DNA from: Anaerolineales bacterium UBA1429
GTDB taxonomy: Bacteria; Chloroflexota; Anaerolineae; UBA1429
NCBI GenBank assembly: GCA_002329325.1
Contig: DCTX01000011.1
Coordinates: forward strand, 1-26,351
Reading direction: 5' to 3'
Length of the DNA: 26,351 nt
Shown piece by piece: positions 1-8,565 of the stretch. A program made the translations under genes and the position numbers. Below the pieces are notes generated by a model. That model ran no database searches, was not told the DNA's origin, and saw only the letters and a program-made list of their open reading frames with translations. Each line of letters begins with the position of its first letter. The stretch's first letter is position 1.

Positions 1-211
1 GACGGCCCTCTGAGGGGGGCGAGGCCGGGCGCGGGGCGCTGGGCGCCGCGGGCCGGGCCGGGGCGGAGACGCCCCGCGGCTGGCTCGCCTCGCGCTCCAG
101 GGCTGCCAGCAGGCGGTTCGCCTCGGTGATGCTGATCTTGTGCTCCGCTACCAGCGCCAGGATTTCGAGCTGTTCGGCCTCGAAATCACGTGCTTGTGCT
201 CGATCGGTCAT
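1..211 (-). CDS. SHOCT-like domain protein, C-terminus outside the window
   Basis: The reading frame starts at the ATG at 211-209 and stays open to the window edge, giving the first 70 residues. The N-terminal part (about residues 10-42, EQLEILALVAEHKISITEAN and on) is a short amphipathic helical pair of the SHOCT-like type. Such domains often sit beside DUF2089 proteins. From about residue 47 the sequence becomes an Ala/Pro-rich linker, so a further domain may lie beyond the edge. The start overlaps the stop of the DUF2089 gene (ATGA), and GAGGAG inside the end of that gene can act as its ribosome site, so the two are probably translationally coupled. The domain family is recognised from the helix pattern only; the biochemical role is unknown. 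Confidence 0.6.
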   Translation of the reverse strand, partial: MTDRAQARDFEAEQLEILALVAEHKISITEANRLLAALEREASQPRGVSAPARPAAPSAPRPASPPSEGR

Positions 212-618
212 GATGACTCCTCTTCTTCGCTCGCACCGCGCTTGAGGCTGGCCAGTTGACGGGCCGCCTCACCTACCTCTACGATGCCGGACTGAACTTG
301 TTGCAGAATCTGTCTGCGCAGTTCTGCAATGGGATCACTGGGGGGCGCCGGCTCGCCCTCCAGCCCCAGGGCCTCGATCACCTCGTTGAGCTGGGCGCGC
401 AGTGTCCAGTAGGATTCGGACAGCTCGCGTTCCATCTCCTTGAGGTTGCCCCGGTTGCGCACGAACGCCTCGATGAAGCTCAGCGCTTTGGGCCCCAGGC
501 GACAGAATCGGCAGGGCTCCCAACGCCCGCGGATGACGGTCTCACACGCAGGGCACTGCATCTCGGTAACGACCAGGTCACCGCCGCAAGTCGGACAGGT
601 CTCCAGGATCTTGCGCAT
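208..618 (-). CDS. DUF2089 zinc-ribbon / helix-turn-helix protein
   Basis: This 136-residue protein has an N-terminal zinc ribbon (C8, C11, C22, C25) followed by a further CxxC (C36, C39). A helix-turn-helix region (about residues 45-85) contains SYWTLRAQL, the counterpart of the SYPTVRxxL signature of DUF2089 proteins. The C-terminus is an acidic tail. The family is thought to be DNA-binding, but its targets are generally unknown. The ATG at 618-616 is preceded by an almost perfect ribosome site (AAAGGAGGTA, 630-621) and a strong sigma-70 promoter. It overlaps the next gene by four bases, so the two form an operon. An autoregulatory or envelope-stress role with the SHOCT-like partner is plausible from context but not shown by the sequence. 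Confidence 0.85.
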   Translation of the reverse strand: MRKILETCPTCGGDLVVTEMQCPACETVIRGRWEPCRFCRLGPKALSFIEAFVRNRGNLKEMERELSESYWTLRAQLNEVIEALGLEGEPAPPSDPIAELRRQILQQVQSGIVEVGEAARQLASLKRGASEEEESS

Positions 619-638
619 CGTACCTCCTTTCGCTCAGC

Positions 639-667
639 AGTATACAAGGAATTTGATTGTGTGTCAA
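639..667 (-). promoter_or_regulatory. Consensus sigma-70 promoter of the DUF2089 operon
   Basis: On the minus strand a perfect -35 box TTGACA (667-662) is followed by a 17-base spacer and TATACT (644-639), with the start codon about 20 bases further on. It lies in a short AT-rich pocket (roughly 640-710) that stands out from the GC-rich surroundings. The -10 box is so close to the ribosome site that the 5' leader must be very short. Confidence 0.85.
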
Positions 668-781
668 TAGTTTTGGTACTAGATTCTTGCAAGCTTGAGT
701 AATTGGTCACACATCAAAAACGGCAAGTGGCGGTGCCTGTCGCGCAGGCGTCGCTGGCCGAACCTGTTCTCGACACTTTAC

Positions 782-810
782 TTGCGCCGCACCCTGTTTC
801 TGAATAGACT
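782..810 (+). promoter_or_regulatory. Candidate promoter of the AOR gene
   Basis: TTGCGC (782-787), a 17-base spacer and TAGACT (805-810) lie about 60 bases before the AOR start. The -35 box matches only three of six consensus positions and the -10 box four, so this is tentative. No better-spaced pair was found in the 253-base divergent gap (619-871). Confidence 0.3.
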
Positions 811-832
811 ACCCTCGTACGATTTGGAGAGG

Positions 833-850
833 GGCGCGCGGGGGCGCGCC
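833..850 (+). other. Small GC hairpin just before the AOR ribosome site
   Basis: GGCGCGC (833-839) and GCGCGCC (844-850) can pair as a perfect 7-bp stem with a GGGG loop. The stem ends eight bases before AGGAGG (859-864). In the RNA it could affect access to the ribosome site, but no known regulatory RNA is recognised. Confidence 0.4.
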
Positions 851-871
851 AATGTGAGAGGAGGACATCTC

Positions 872-2752
872 ATGGCCCGTTCGTTTCACAACAAGATCCT
901 ACGCGTCAACTTAAGCACGGGCGCCATCACGGTGGATGAGCCCGGCCCCCTATACTTCCGCAGGTACATGGGCGGCTGGAACATCATCGCCGATGTGCTC
1001 CTGAAAGAAGTTCCCCAAGGGGCCGACCCCCTGGGCCCCGAGAACAAGCTCGTCTTTGCGCCCGGCGTACTCACCGGCCTGGCCGTCAGCGGCGCCTCGC
1101 GCAATGCCGTCGGCGCCAAGTCGCCCCTCACCGGAGGGTTCGGCGTCGGCGAGGTGGGCGGATTCTTCCCCAACGAGCTCAAGCGCTCCGGCTTTGACGC
1201 TGTGATCGTTGAGGGCGTCTCGGATCACCCGGTCTATCTCTGGATCAAGGATGGCGAGGTCGAGATCCGCGATGCGTCTCATTTGTGGGGCCTGACCACC
1301 AAGGAGACGATGGAGGCCATCCAGGAGGAGCTGGGCGACCGCCGCATCCGCATGGCCATGATCGGCCCCGGCGGCGAGAACATGGTCAAGTACGCCTGCG
1401 TCATGAACGAGCTCAAGGACGCCGCCGGCCGCACCGGCATGGGCGCCGTCATGGGCTCCAAGATGCTCAAGGCCGTGGCCGTGCGCGGCACCATGAACCT
1501 GGACGGCGTGGATGCGGATACCATTCGCGCCATGGCGCGCCGCGCGGCCGAAGAGGTACGCGCGGGCACCCGCTCCGCCGGCCTCTCCAAGTGGGGCACC
1601 GGCGGCGGCGACCTCACCGATGGCCTGCTGCAGGGCAACCTGCCCGTCAACAACTTCCGCGATGGCGAATGGGATGCCGTGGGCGATCTGAGCTTTGTGA
1701 TGAACAAGATCGGCACCGGCATGGAGGCCTGCTTCGCCTGCGCCGTGCGCTGCAAGAAGGTCGTCGCTGCTGAGGGCGTGGATTCCGACTACGGCGGACC
1801 CGAGTACGAGACCCTGGGCTCCCTGGGCTCCACCTGCGGCGTCGGCGACCTGGTGGCCGTCTCCAAGGGCAACCAGCTCTGCAACGCCTACTCGCTGGAT
1901 AGCATCGGCACCGGCGTCACCATCGCCCTTGCCATGGAGGCCTTTGAAAGGGGTCTGCTCACCCTGGAGGATACCGATGGTATCGACCTGCGCTTTGGCA
2001 ACGGCGATGCCATGGTGGCCATGATCGAGAAGATCGGCAAGCGCGAGGGCCTGGGCGATCTGCTGGCCGAGGACATGGCCACCGTCGCCGAGCGCCTGGG
2101 CGGCGATGCCTGGACCTTTGCCGTGCATTCCAAGGGCCAGGCGTACCCGATGCACGAGCCGCGGCTCAAGCGCGGCCTGGCCATCGGCTATGCCGTCTCG
2201 CCCACCGGCGCCGACCACTGCCACTCGCTGCATGACACCGGCCTGATGAACGCCACCGAAGAGGGCTTCCTGGCTGGCGGCCTGCGCCGTTATGGCGTGC
2301 TGGAGCCGATCCCCCTGGACGACCTGGGCCCCGCCAAGGTGCACGCCTTTATGATGAACACCATCTCCTCGGTGATGCCCAACTGCCTGACCATGTGCAG
2401 CTTCCCCGGCTGGAGCGTGCGCGAGTTGACCGACATGGTCAACGCGGCCACCGGCTGGGATTGCACCGAGTACGAGCTGCTCAAAGTGGGCGAGCGGGCG
2501 CTGACCCTAGCGCGCACCTTTAACATGCGCGAGGGCCTCACCGTGGAGGACGATCACCTCTCGGAGCGCTCCTATGGCCCCACCCGGGGCGGCGCCCTGG
2601 CCGAGGGCGGCATCGACCGCGAGGAGCTGCGCGAGGCCGTGCACACCTACTATGCCATGATGGGTTGGGATCCCGAGACGGGCATCCCTGGCGTCGCCAA
2701 GCTGCACGAGCTGGGCGTCGGCTGGGCGGCCCAGTACCTGCCCAAGAAGTAG
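872..2752 (+). CDS. Aldehyde:ferredoxin oxidoreductase family protein (tungsto/molybdopterin)
   Basis: This 626-residue protein matches the usual length and layout of the AOR family. The N-terminal AFOR domain contains GGWN near residue 33 and NAVGAKSPLTGGFGVGEVGG, the pterin/phosphate-binding stretch. The C-terminal domain supplies the [4Fe-4S] ligands C287-x2-C290-x3-C294, with C505 or C509 (NCLTMC) as the fourth. Members oxidise aldehydes to acids with a bis-pterin tungsten or molybdenum centre and pass electrons to ferredoxin; they are normally cytoplasmic and oxygen-sensitive. The start at 872 is chosen because AGGAGG (859-864) precedes it; an upstream in-frame extension to 695 has no ribosome site and low-quality sequence. 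It is followed by a hairpin and a Gfo/Idh/MocA gene. The substrate (glyceraldehyde, lactaldehyde or another) cannot be read from the sequence. Confidence 0.9.
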   Translation: MARSFHNKILRVNLSTGAITVDEPGPLYFRRYMGGWNIIADVLLKEVPQGADPLGPENKLVFAPGVLTGLAVSGASRNAVGAKSPLTGGFGVGEVGGFFPNELKRSGFDAVIVEGVSDHPVYLWIKDGEVEIRDASHLWGLTTKETMEAIQEELGDRRIRMAMIGPGGENMVKYACVMNELKDAAGRTGMGAVMGSKMLKAVAVRGTMNLDGVDADTIRAMARRAAEEVRAGTRSAGLSKWGTGGGDLTDGLLQGNLPVNNFRDGEWDAVGDLSFVMNKIGTGMEACFACAVRCKKVVAAEGVDSDYGGPEYETLGSLGSTCGVGDLVAVSKGNQLCNAYSLDSIGTGVTIALAMEAFERGLLTLEDTDGIDLRFGNGDAMVAMIEKIGKREGLGDLLAEDMATVAERLGGDAWTFAVHSKGQAYPMHEPRLKRGLAIGYAVSPTGADHCHSLHDTGLMNATEEGFLAGGLRRYGVLEPIPLDDLGPAKVHAFMMNTISSVMPNCLTMCSFPGWSVRELTDMVNAATGWDCTEYELLKVGERALTLARTFNMREGLTVEDDHLSERSYGPTRGGALAEGGIDREELREAVHTYYAMMGWDPETGIPGVAKLHELGVGWAAQYLPKK

Positions 2753-2778
2753 TCGCGTCGGACTGCTTTGGCCACGAC

Positions 2779-2810
2779 GGGCCTGCCGGTTCCTATGAAC
2801 CGGCAGGCCC
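2779..2810 (+). terminator. Perfect 14-bp hairpin after the AOR gene
   Basis: The arms 2779-2792 (GGGCCTGCCGGTTC) and 2797-2810 pair without mismatch around a CTAT loop, 26 bases after the AOR stop and only about 15 bases before the next ribosome site. There is no U-tract (TCTATG follows). It may be a U-less terminator, a processing or stabilising element, or an attenuator between AOR and the oxidoreductase. Confidence 0.6.
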
Positions 2811-2836
2811 TCTATGTCTATCCTCGAGGAGGCAAC

Positions 2837-3856
2837 ATGCCAGAGATAGGTTGGGGCATTCTGGGGCCGGGGCGCATCGCCACGCTCACTACCCAGGGGC
2901 CGTTGATGAACCTGCCGGGGGTCCGCCGGGTGGCCGTGGGCTCGCGGGATGCCGACCGCGCCGCCGCCTTTGCCGAGCGCTTTGGATTTGGCCGGAGCTA
3001 TGGCAGCTACCTGGAGCTTGCCCAGAACCCCGAGGTGGATGTGGTGTACGTCGCCACGCCGCACCCCTGGCATCACGAGCACGCCATCCTCTGCCTGGAG
3101 CACGGCAAGCATGTGCTCTGCGAAAAGCCGCTGGCCATGAACGCCCACCAGGTGCGCGAGATGATCGCCTGCGCCCGCGCCAATGGCCGCTTCCTGGCCG
3201 AGGCGTTCTTTACCTACTGGACCCCCATGCTGCGCCACGTGCGCCGCTGGATCGAGGAGGGGCGCATCGGCGAGGTGCGCATGCTCTGGGCCAGTTGCGG
3301 CGGCCGCAGCAGGCTGGATCCCGCCAACCGCCTGTTCGACAAGGCCCTGGGCGGCGGCGCCCTGCTGGATATCGGCTGCTATGCCGTCAGCCTGGCGCAT
3401 CAGCTCCTGGGGGCTCCCCAACAGGTGCTGGCCTCCGGCGCCCTGGGCGAGACCGGCGTGGACGAGCAGGAGGCGATGATCCTGCGCTACCCGGGCGACA
3501 CGCTGGCGATCCTCTCCTCGGCGATCCGCACGACCCAGCGCAACGATGCCGTGATCCAGGGCACCGAGGGGCGCATCACCCTGCTGCCCTCCTGGTGGGG
3601 CGGCACCCGCACGGCCATCCTTGCCGTCGGCCAGGAAGAAACCCGCTTTCAGGACACCGAGGCTGAGCAGCTCTATGCGGGCCCCTTTGGCAGCCATGAA
3701 AAGTCGTGGATGGTGGCCGAGGTGATGCAGGACATCGCCGCCGGGCGGCTGGAGAGCGCCGTGATGCCCCTCGCCCTCTCGCTGGAGATCGCCCAGACGA
3801 TGGACGCCGTCCGCGCCCAGATCGGGCTGCGCTACGCCGCCGACGAGGAAATCTGA
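2837..3856 (+). CDS. Gfo/Idh/MocA family NAD(P)-dependent oxidoreductase
   Basis: This 339-residue protein has an N-terminal Rossmann fold with G10-x-G12-x-x-A15 and the family signature E96-K97-P98. A C-terminal alpha/beta domain carries GGGALLDIGCY (172-182), typical of the dihydrodiol dehydrogenase / D-xylose dehydrogenase branch. Such enzymes oxidise or reduce sugar-like hydroxyls or ketones with a nicotinamide cofactor. The start is the ATG behind GAGGAGG (2826-2832); a longer in-frame extension would begin inside the upstream hairpin and is unlikely. It follows AOR in the same direction and lies in a sugar-enzyme neighbourhood, so an aldose or sugar-acid dehydrogenase role is likely. 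The exact substrate is not predictable. Confidence 0.88.
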   Translation: MPEIGWGILGPGRIATLTTQGPLMNLPGVRRVAVGSRDADRAAAFAERFGFGRSYGSYLELAQNPEVDVVYVATPHPWHHEHAILCLEHGKHVLCEKPLAMNAHQVREMIACARANGRFLAEAFFTYWTPMLRHVRRWIEEGRIGEVRMLWASCGGRSRLDPANRLFDKALGGGALLDIGCYAVSLAHQLLGAPQQVLASGALGETGVDEQEAMILRYPGDTLAILSSAIRTTQRNDAVIQGTEGRITLLPSWWGGTRTAILAVGQEETRFQDTEAEQLYAGPFGSHEKSWMVAEVMQDIAAGRLESAVMPLALSLEIAQTMDAVRAQIGLRYAADEEI

Positions 3857-3875
3857 GCGAGCCTCGGCCGTCGCA

Positions 3876-3904
3876 TTGCTTGCCGTGCCGCCTTCTGCTA
3901 GAAT
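3876..3904 (+). promoter_or_regulatory. Extended -10 promoter of aspS
   Basis: TTGCTT (3876-3881), 17 bases, then TAGAAT (3899-3904), with TG at 3896-3897 giving an extended -10 element. It lies 39 bases before the GTG start of aspS and gives that gene transcription independent of the upstream oxidoreductase. Confidence 0.55.
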
Positions 3905-3942
3905 GACCGCCACGCTATGCACATCAGCAGGAGGCGACGCCG

Positions 3943-5268
<1,326 letters not shown>

Positions 5269-5626
5269 GCACAGCGGCGTGTGAACGCCGGTGCCTCTTC
5301 CAGGGCGGTGTGGGGTGCAGACCCCCTCGCGGCGAGGGCTGCTCTCGGCGCTTTGTGGGGCACCCATTCCCCAAGACACCAGAGTGGCCCGTCCGAGTAG
5401 ATACCCCCCTTTCCCGCAACAGCAGTGAGGAGCCAGGGGGGTGAGGGCGACCGTCCACAGCAAGGCAAGGGCCGCTCGCCCTACCAGGACTTTGACCTGG
5501 ACAAAGCCCAGGGCCCTAGCCAAACCCCTTGTCGCGCTCGCCTGCTTGTGGTACGCTGATGCCATCGGAGGTTGGGCATGGGCCGCGATGGTCGCGGCCA
5601 CGTATCACCATGATGTGGAGGCCAAG
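5269..5626. other. 358-base gap with structure but no convincing gene
   Basis: No open frame here has both a ribosome site and protein-like composition. Visible elements are an 8-bp inverted repeat (ACCCCCCT at 5403-5410 with AGGGGGGT at 5435-5442, extendable by one G-U pair) and a small CCAGG/CCTGG hairpin near 5487-5503. A candidate promoter for the next gene lies at 5529-5557. No tRNA or known riboswitch was recognised. Confidence 0.5.
5529..5557 (+). promoter_or_regulatory. Candidate extended -10 promoter of the isomerase gene
   Basis: TTGTCG (5529-5534), a 17-base spacer and TACGCT (5552-5557), with TGG directly before the -10 box. The arrangement matches the candidate promoter at 10933-10961, which also reads TGGTAC. 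The start codon follows about 70 bases later. Confidence 0.45.
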
Positions 5627-6397
5627 ATGAAAGAGAATGTCGTCGTCGCACAGCTATACACCGTACGCGAGTTCTGCCAGGACCTGGAAGGGGTCAAGCG
5701 CAGCCTGGAGAAGGTCGCCGCCATCGGCTACACGGCGGTGCAGATCTCGGGCTTTGGCGACGTTTCGGCCCAGCAGGTGGCCGAGGTCTGCAAGGCCAAC
5801 GGGTTGACCATCGCCTCCAGCCACACCAACTGGGAGCGATTCCTGACGGATCTGGACAGCATCATCGAGGAGCACCAACTGTGGGAGTGCGCCCATCCGG
5901 CCATCGGCGGCATCTTCCGCGGCTATGAGGGGGTCGAGGGCGTGGCCAAGTTCCTGGCCGAGCTGGCGCCCGTGGCCGAGCGGCTGGCCGAAGTCGGCAT
6001 GGATTTCTCCTACCACAACCACAGCCACGAGTTCGCCAAGTGGGGCGAAAAGACCTGGTTCGAGATGCTGGTGGAGCAGAGCAACCCGGCGCACCTCAAG
6101 CTCGAGATCGACACCTACTGGGTGCAGGCGGGCGGCGCCGATCCCGTCTATTGGATCCGCCGCTGCGCCGGCCGCCAGCCGCTCTTGCACCTCAAGGACA
6201 TGGCCGTCACGCCTCAGCGCGAGCAGCGCTTTGCCGAGATCGGCGAGGGCAACCTGAACTGGCCCGCCATCTTTGAGGCCGCCGAGGAGGCCGGGGTCGA
6301 GTGGTACTGCGTCGAGCAGGATCGCTGCTATGGGCGCGACCCCTTCGAGTCGTTGGCCATCAGCTACCGCAACCTGAATGCCATGGGCCTGAGCTAG
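5627..6397 (+). CDS. Sugar phosphate isomerase/epimerase (AP-endonuclease-2 / xylose-isomerase-like TIM barrel)
   Basis: This 256-residue protein has the alternating strand/helix pattern of the xylose isomerase-like TIM barrel. Probable metal-site segments are FSYHNHSHEF (His and Glu ligands), LEIDTYWVQ (Asp) and LLHLKDM (His); an acidic segment follows near the C-terminus (WYCVEQD). This is the layout of the IolE/IolI/tagatose-epimerase-like group, which isomerises, epimerises or dehydrates sugars and inosose. The start is the ATG five bases after GGAGG (5617-5621); the longer open frame back to 5441 runs through non-protein-like sequence. It precedes the enolase-superfamily dehydratase by 99 bases in the same direction. 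The precise sugar substrate is unknown. Confidence 0.85.
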   Translation: MKENVVVAQLYTVREFCQDLEGVKRSLEKVAAIGYTAVQISGFGDVSAQQVAEVCKANGLTIASSHTNWERFLTDLDSIIEEHQLWECAHPAIGGIFRGYEGVEGVAKFLAELAPVAERLAEVGMDFSYHNHSHEFAKWGEKTWFEMLVEQSNPAHLKLEIDTYWVQAGGADPVYWIRRCAGRQPLLHLKDMAVTPQREQRFAEIGEGNLNWPAIFEAAEEAGVEWYCVEQDRCYGRDPFESLAISYRNLNAMGLS

Positions 6398-6406
6398 CTC
6401 AGGCCC
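6385..6406. repeat. Perfect 22-base palindrome across a stop codon
   Basis: Arms 6385-6395 (GGGCCTGAGCT) and 6396-6406 (AGCTCAGGCCC) are exact reverse complements, and the TAG stop of the isomerase gene sits at the centre (6395-6397). It could fold as a hairpin in RNA or be a dyad operator in DNA. A second hairpin follows at 6412-6449. Confidence 0.7.
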
Positions 6407-6411
6407 CAGCG

Positions 6412-6449
6412 GGGCAAGGGGCGCGCGCAGGAACCGCGGCCCCTTGCCC
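6412..6449 (+). terminator. GC-rich hairpin between isomerase and dehydratase
   Basis: GGGCAAGGGGC (6412-6422) pairs perfectly with GCCCCTTGCCC (6439-6449), with three more pairs possible inside the loop. It lies 15 bases after the isomerase stop and 47 bases before the next start. There is no U-run, so it may attenuate or protect the transcript rather than terminate it fully. Confidence 0.5.
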
Positions 6450-6496
6450 TCGCTATCTGTTGTCCCCGCTCTGCCGCTCACAGGAAGAGGAGCAAG

Positions 6497-7696
6497 ATGA
6501 AGATCACCGGAATCCGCTTTGTCAAGGTCGAGGGACTGTGGAACTATGAGGGGGCGATGCAAGAGGAGCGCCTGGTGCGCCCCGTGGACATCTACCCCGA
6601 GTTCCGCGCCATGAAGGCCACCTGGCCTATGCGCGGCGGCCCCGACGGCAAGCCCCCCTTCAGGCTATCCCAGGTATTCATGTACATCGATAGCGATGAG
6701 GGCGTCAGTGGCATGTATGGGCCCGTCAGCGAGAGCCTGGGGCGCATCGTCATGGCCCAGTTCGCCAACATCCTGATCGGCGCGAATCCCCAGGCCGTCG
6801 AGCTCCTGTGGGACAAGATGTACCGTCACGCCATTCACGGCCGCAAGGGCGAGACCATGATGGCCATCAGCGCCATAGACCTGGCCCTCTGGGACCTGAA
6901 AGGCAAGCTGCTGGGCGTGCCCGTCTATGTGCTGCTGGGCGGCCCCACCCGCGACCGCATCCGGACCTATGCCTCCATGCTGGGCTACTCCCTGGAGCCC
7001 GATCTGATCCGCCAGCGGGCTCAGGAGGTCGTGGCGGCCGGCTACACTGCCACCAAATGGTTCTTCCGCCACGATCCCACCGAGGGCGAGGAGGGGGTCC
7101 GCAAGAATCTAGAGTTGGTGCGCGTCGTCCGCGAGGCCGTGGGGCCGGACGTGGAGATCATGTTCGACGCCTGGAATAGCTGGAACGTGCCCTACACCAT
7201 CCGCATGGCCAAGCTCATGCGCGAATACCGCCCCTGGTGGATCGAGGAGCCGGTGATGCCGGACATGATCCCCCAGTACGCCGAGATCCGCCGCGAGGTC
7301 AAGGGCGTCGCCATCTCGGGCGGCGAGCACGAGTACACCCGCTGGGGCATCAAGGCGCTGCTGGATGCGGGCGCCGTGGATGTGATGCAGGCCGATCCCA
7401 CCTGGGCCGGCGGCCTCACCGAGATGCGCAAGATCGCCGCCCTCACCTCGGCCTATGGCATCCCCCTGGTACCCCATCATGGGGCCATGGCCTCGCTCCA
7501 GTTCATCGCCTCGCAGGATATCACCACCTGCCCCATCGAGGAGTGGCTGATCCAGCATGGCAAGGTGAGCCAGGCCTTCTTGACCTACGAGATCGAGCCC
7601 AAGAACGGCTTCATCGAGCTGCCCACCGCCCCGGGCATGAGCATGGAGATCAACGAAGACGCCATCGAGACCAAGGTCGAGCTAGACCTGGGCTGA
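6497..7696 (+). CDS. Enolase-superfamily (mandelate racemase subgroup) acid-sugar dehydratase, copy 1
   Basis: This 399-residue protein has an N-terminal capping domain (about 1-130) and a TIM barrel with metal ligands D224 (FDAW), E250 (WIEEP) and E277 (GGEHEYTRWG). H327 in VPHHG is the probable general base. The GGEH...VPHxG spacing resembles L-rhamnonate dehydratase rather than mandelate racemase. Members remove water from aldonic acids to give 2-keto-3-deoxy acids. The ATG follows GAGGAG (6486-6491). A close paralog lies on the other strand at 9641-10834, and the neighbours are sugar isomerases. An intrinsic terminator follows. The specific aldonate cannot be assigned; rhamnonate, fuconate, gluconate or similar are all possible. 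Confidence 0.88.
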   Translation: MKITGIRFVKVEGLWNYEGAMQEERLVRPVDIYPEFRAMKATWPMRGGPDGKPPFRLSQVFMYIDSDEGVSGMYGPVSESLGRIVMAQFANILIGANPQAVELLWDKMYRHAIHGRKGETMMAISAIDLALWDLKGKLLGVPVYVLLGGPTRDRIRTYASMLGYSLEPDLIRQRAQEVVAAGYTATKWFFRHDPTEGEEGVRKNLELVRVVREAVGPDVEIMFDAWNSWNVPYTIRMAKLMREYRPWWIEEPVMPDMIPQYAEIRREVKGVAISGGEHEYTRWGIKALLDAGAVDVMQADPTWAGGLTEMRKIAALTSAYGIPLVPHHGAMASLQFIASQDITTCPIEEWLIQHGKVSQAFLTYEIEPKNGFIELPTAPGMSMEINEDAIETKVELDLG

Positions 7697-7712
7697 GGCC
7701 CGCACGCCTGAG

Positions 7713-7738
7713 AGAGGGGGCTCGATGCCCCCTCTTTT
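7713..7738 (+). terminator. Intrinsic terminator after dehydratase copy 1
   Basis: AGAGGGGGC (7713-7721) and GCCCCCTCT (7727-7735) form a 9-bp stem with a TCGAT loop, followed by TTT (7736-7738). It is the only hairpin in the window with a clear T-run. It sits between convergent genes, and the run favours termination of rightward transcription. Confidence 0.8.
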
Positions 7739-7770
7739 GCTGCCCCGCCGGCGCTGCCCCCGCGTCGGGG

Positions 7771-8328
7771 CTATGGGTTGCAGCGCTGGCAGGGCCGGTA
7801 GCCCTGGTGAATCGCCTCCTCGCGCGAGGGCAGGCAGACCTTGTTGTGCTCGGCCATCTGCCGCACGCTGCTGCACCCGGCCTTGTGGAATACCCCCGAG
7901 TTCCGGTTGCCGATGAAGGGGCAGTCGTCGGTCACAGGCACGGTGGGGGTGGCGGGTACCGGCGTGGGCGTCGCGGTGGGTGTCTGCGTTGGCGACGGCG
8001 TGGGCGCGGGCGTCTCGGTAGGCAACGGCGTCTCGGTGGCCGTGGGCGTGGCCGTCCGGGTGGGCGTCGGCGTGGCGGTGGGCGTCGCCGTGGCGGTCAG
8101 CGTGGCCGTGGGGGCGTCGGTCGGCATCGGCGTTGCCGTGGATGTGGGCGACGCCGTCGCTGCGGGGACGGCGACCTGCGGCGTGGGGACCACAGCGCCA
8201 TCGGCACAGCCCAGGGCCGGCAACAGGAGCAACAGCACGGCCAGCGGTACCCCAAGATAGCGGCCCGCACTGCGCCGGCCCCACGATAGCCCTAGAACGC
8301 CGGGAAAGGAGTTGTGACGCTTTGCCAT
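7771..8328 (-). CDS. Lipoprotein with Thr/Pro stalk and C-terminal Ada-like zinc motif
   Basis: This 185-residue protein begins with a basic region and a hydrophobic stretch ending ...LLLLLPALGC, so C41 is a probable lipidation site, although the lipobox is not ideal. Residues about 48-132 form a low-complexity Thr/Pro/Ala stalk typical of Chloroflexota surface proteins. The C-terminus (about 136-185) carries IGNRNSGVFHKAGC, then GYRPCQRC: H148-x3-C152 and C180-x2-C183, the pattern of the Ada metal-binding domain seen in secreted nuclease-linked proteins. It is predicted to sit on the outer face of the membrane. The ATG is preceded by AAGGAG (8342-8337). No enzymatic domain is visible and the function is unknown. 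It converges on the dehydratase gene. Confidence 0.75.
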   Translation of the reverse strand: MAKRHNSFPGVLGLSWGRRSAGRYLGVPLAVLLLLLPALGCADGAVVPTPQVAVPAATASPTSTATPMPTDAPTATLTATATPTATPTPTRTATPTATETPLPTETPAPTPSPTQTPTATPTPVPATPTVPVTDDCPFIGNRNSGVFHKAGCSSVRQMAEHNKVCLPSREEAIHQGYRPCQRCNP

Positions 8329-8544
8329 CGGGTAGGCTCCTTTGGCGATGCCTACCTTCGCCCCGTTCTCTCTCGATCCAGAGCGATCCTCTCGCGGAAC
8401 GCGCCGGTAGTCTATCTCACTATGAGCTCGGCGGCAACGCCTGTTGGCTCCCTTCCTGCCGAGGCGACACCGGCGCTACATACAGAGCGGGGCGAAGAGG
8501 CTCGCGCCCCCTCGCCCCGCCTCGATTCGCCCAGGCCCATCTGG

Positions 8545-8559
8545 CCCGCCCCCGGCGGG
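8545..8559 (-). terminator. Short GC hairpin after the two-metal isomerase gene
   Basis: CCCGCC (8545-8550) pairs with GGCGGG (8554-8559) around a 3-base loop, seven bases past the stop of the leftward isomerase gene. The stem is only six pairs and lacks a U-run, so the call is weak. Confidence 0.35.
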
Positions 8560-8565
8560 GCTCGG

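Noticed and set aside
653..682. Rightward promoter TTGATT/TACTAG in the AT-rich pocket for AOR
   Set aside because: Poor -10 match, 18-base spacing and about 190 bases from the gene; the AT content is explained by the leftward promoter.
695..871. Upstream extension of AOR to the TTG at 695
   Set aside because: The extension is Arg-rich, lacks a ribosome site and includes the hairpin; the ATG at 872 has AGGAGG and fits the family start.
950..2344. Long open frame opposite the AOR gene
   Set aside because: High-GC mirror frame, Ala/Gly/His-rich, no domain, and the AOR frame has clear cofactor motifs.
7841..8260. Val/Gly-rich open frame on the plus strand opposite the lipoprotein
   Set aside because: It is the complement of the Thr/Pro repeat codons; its composition is an artefact of the GTSGGS pattern and it has no ribosome site.
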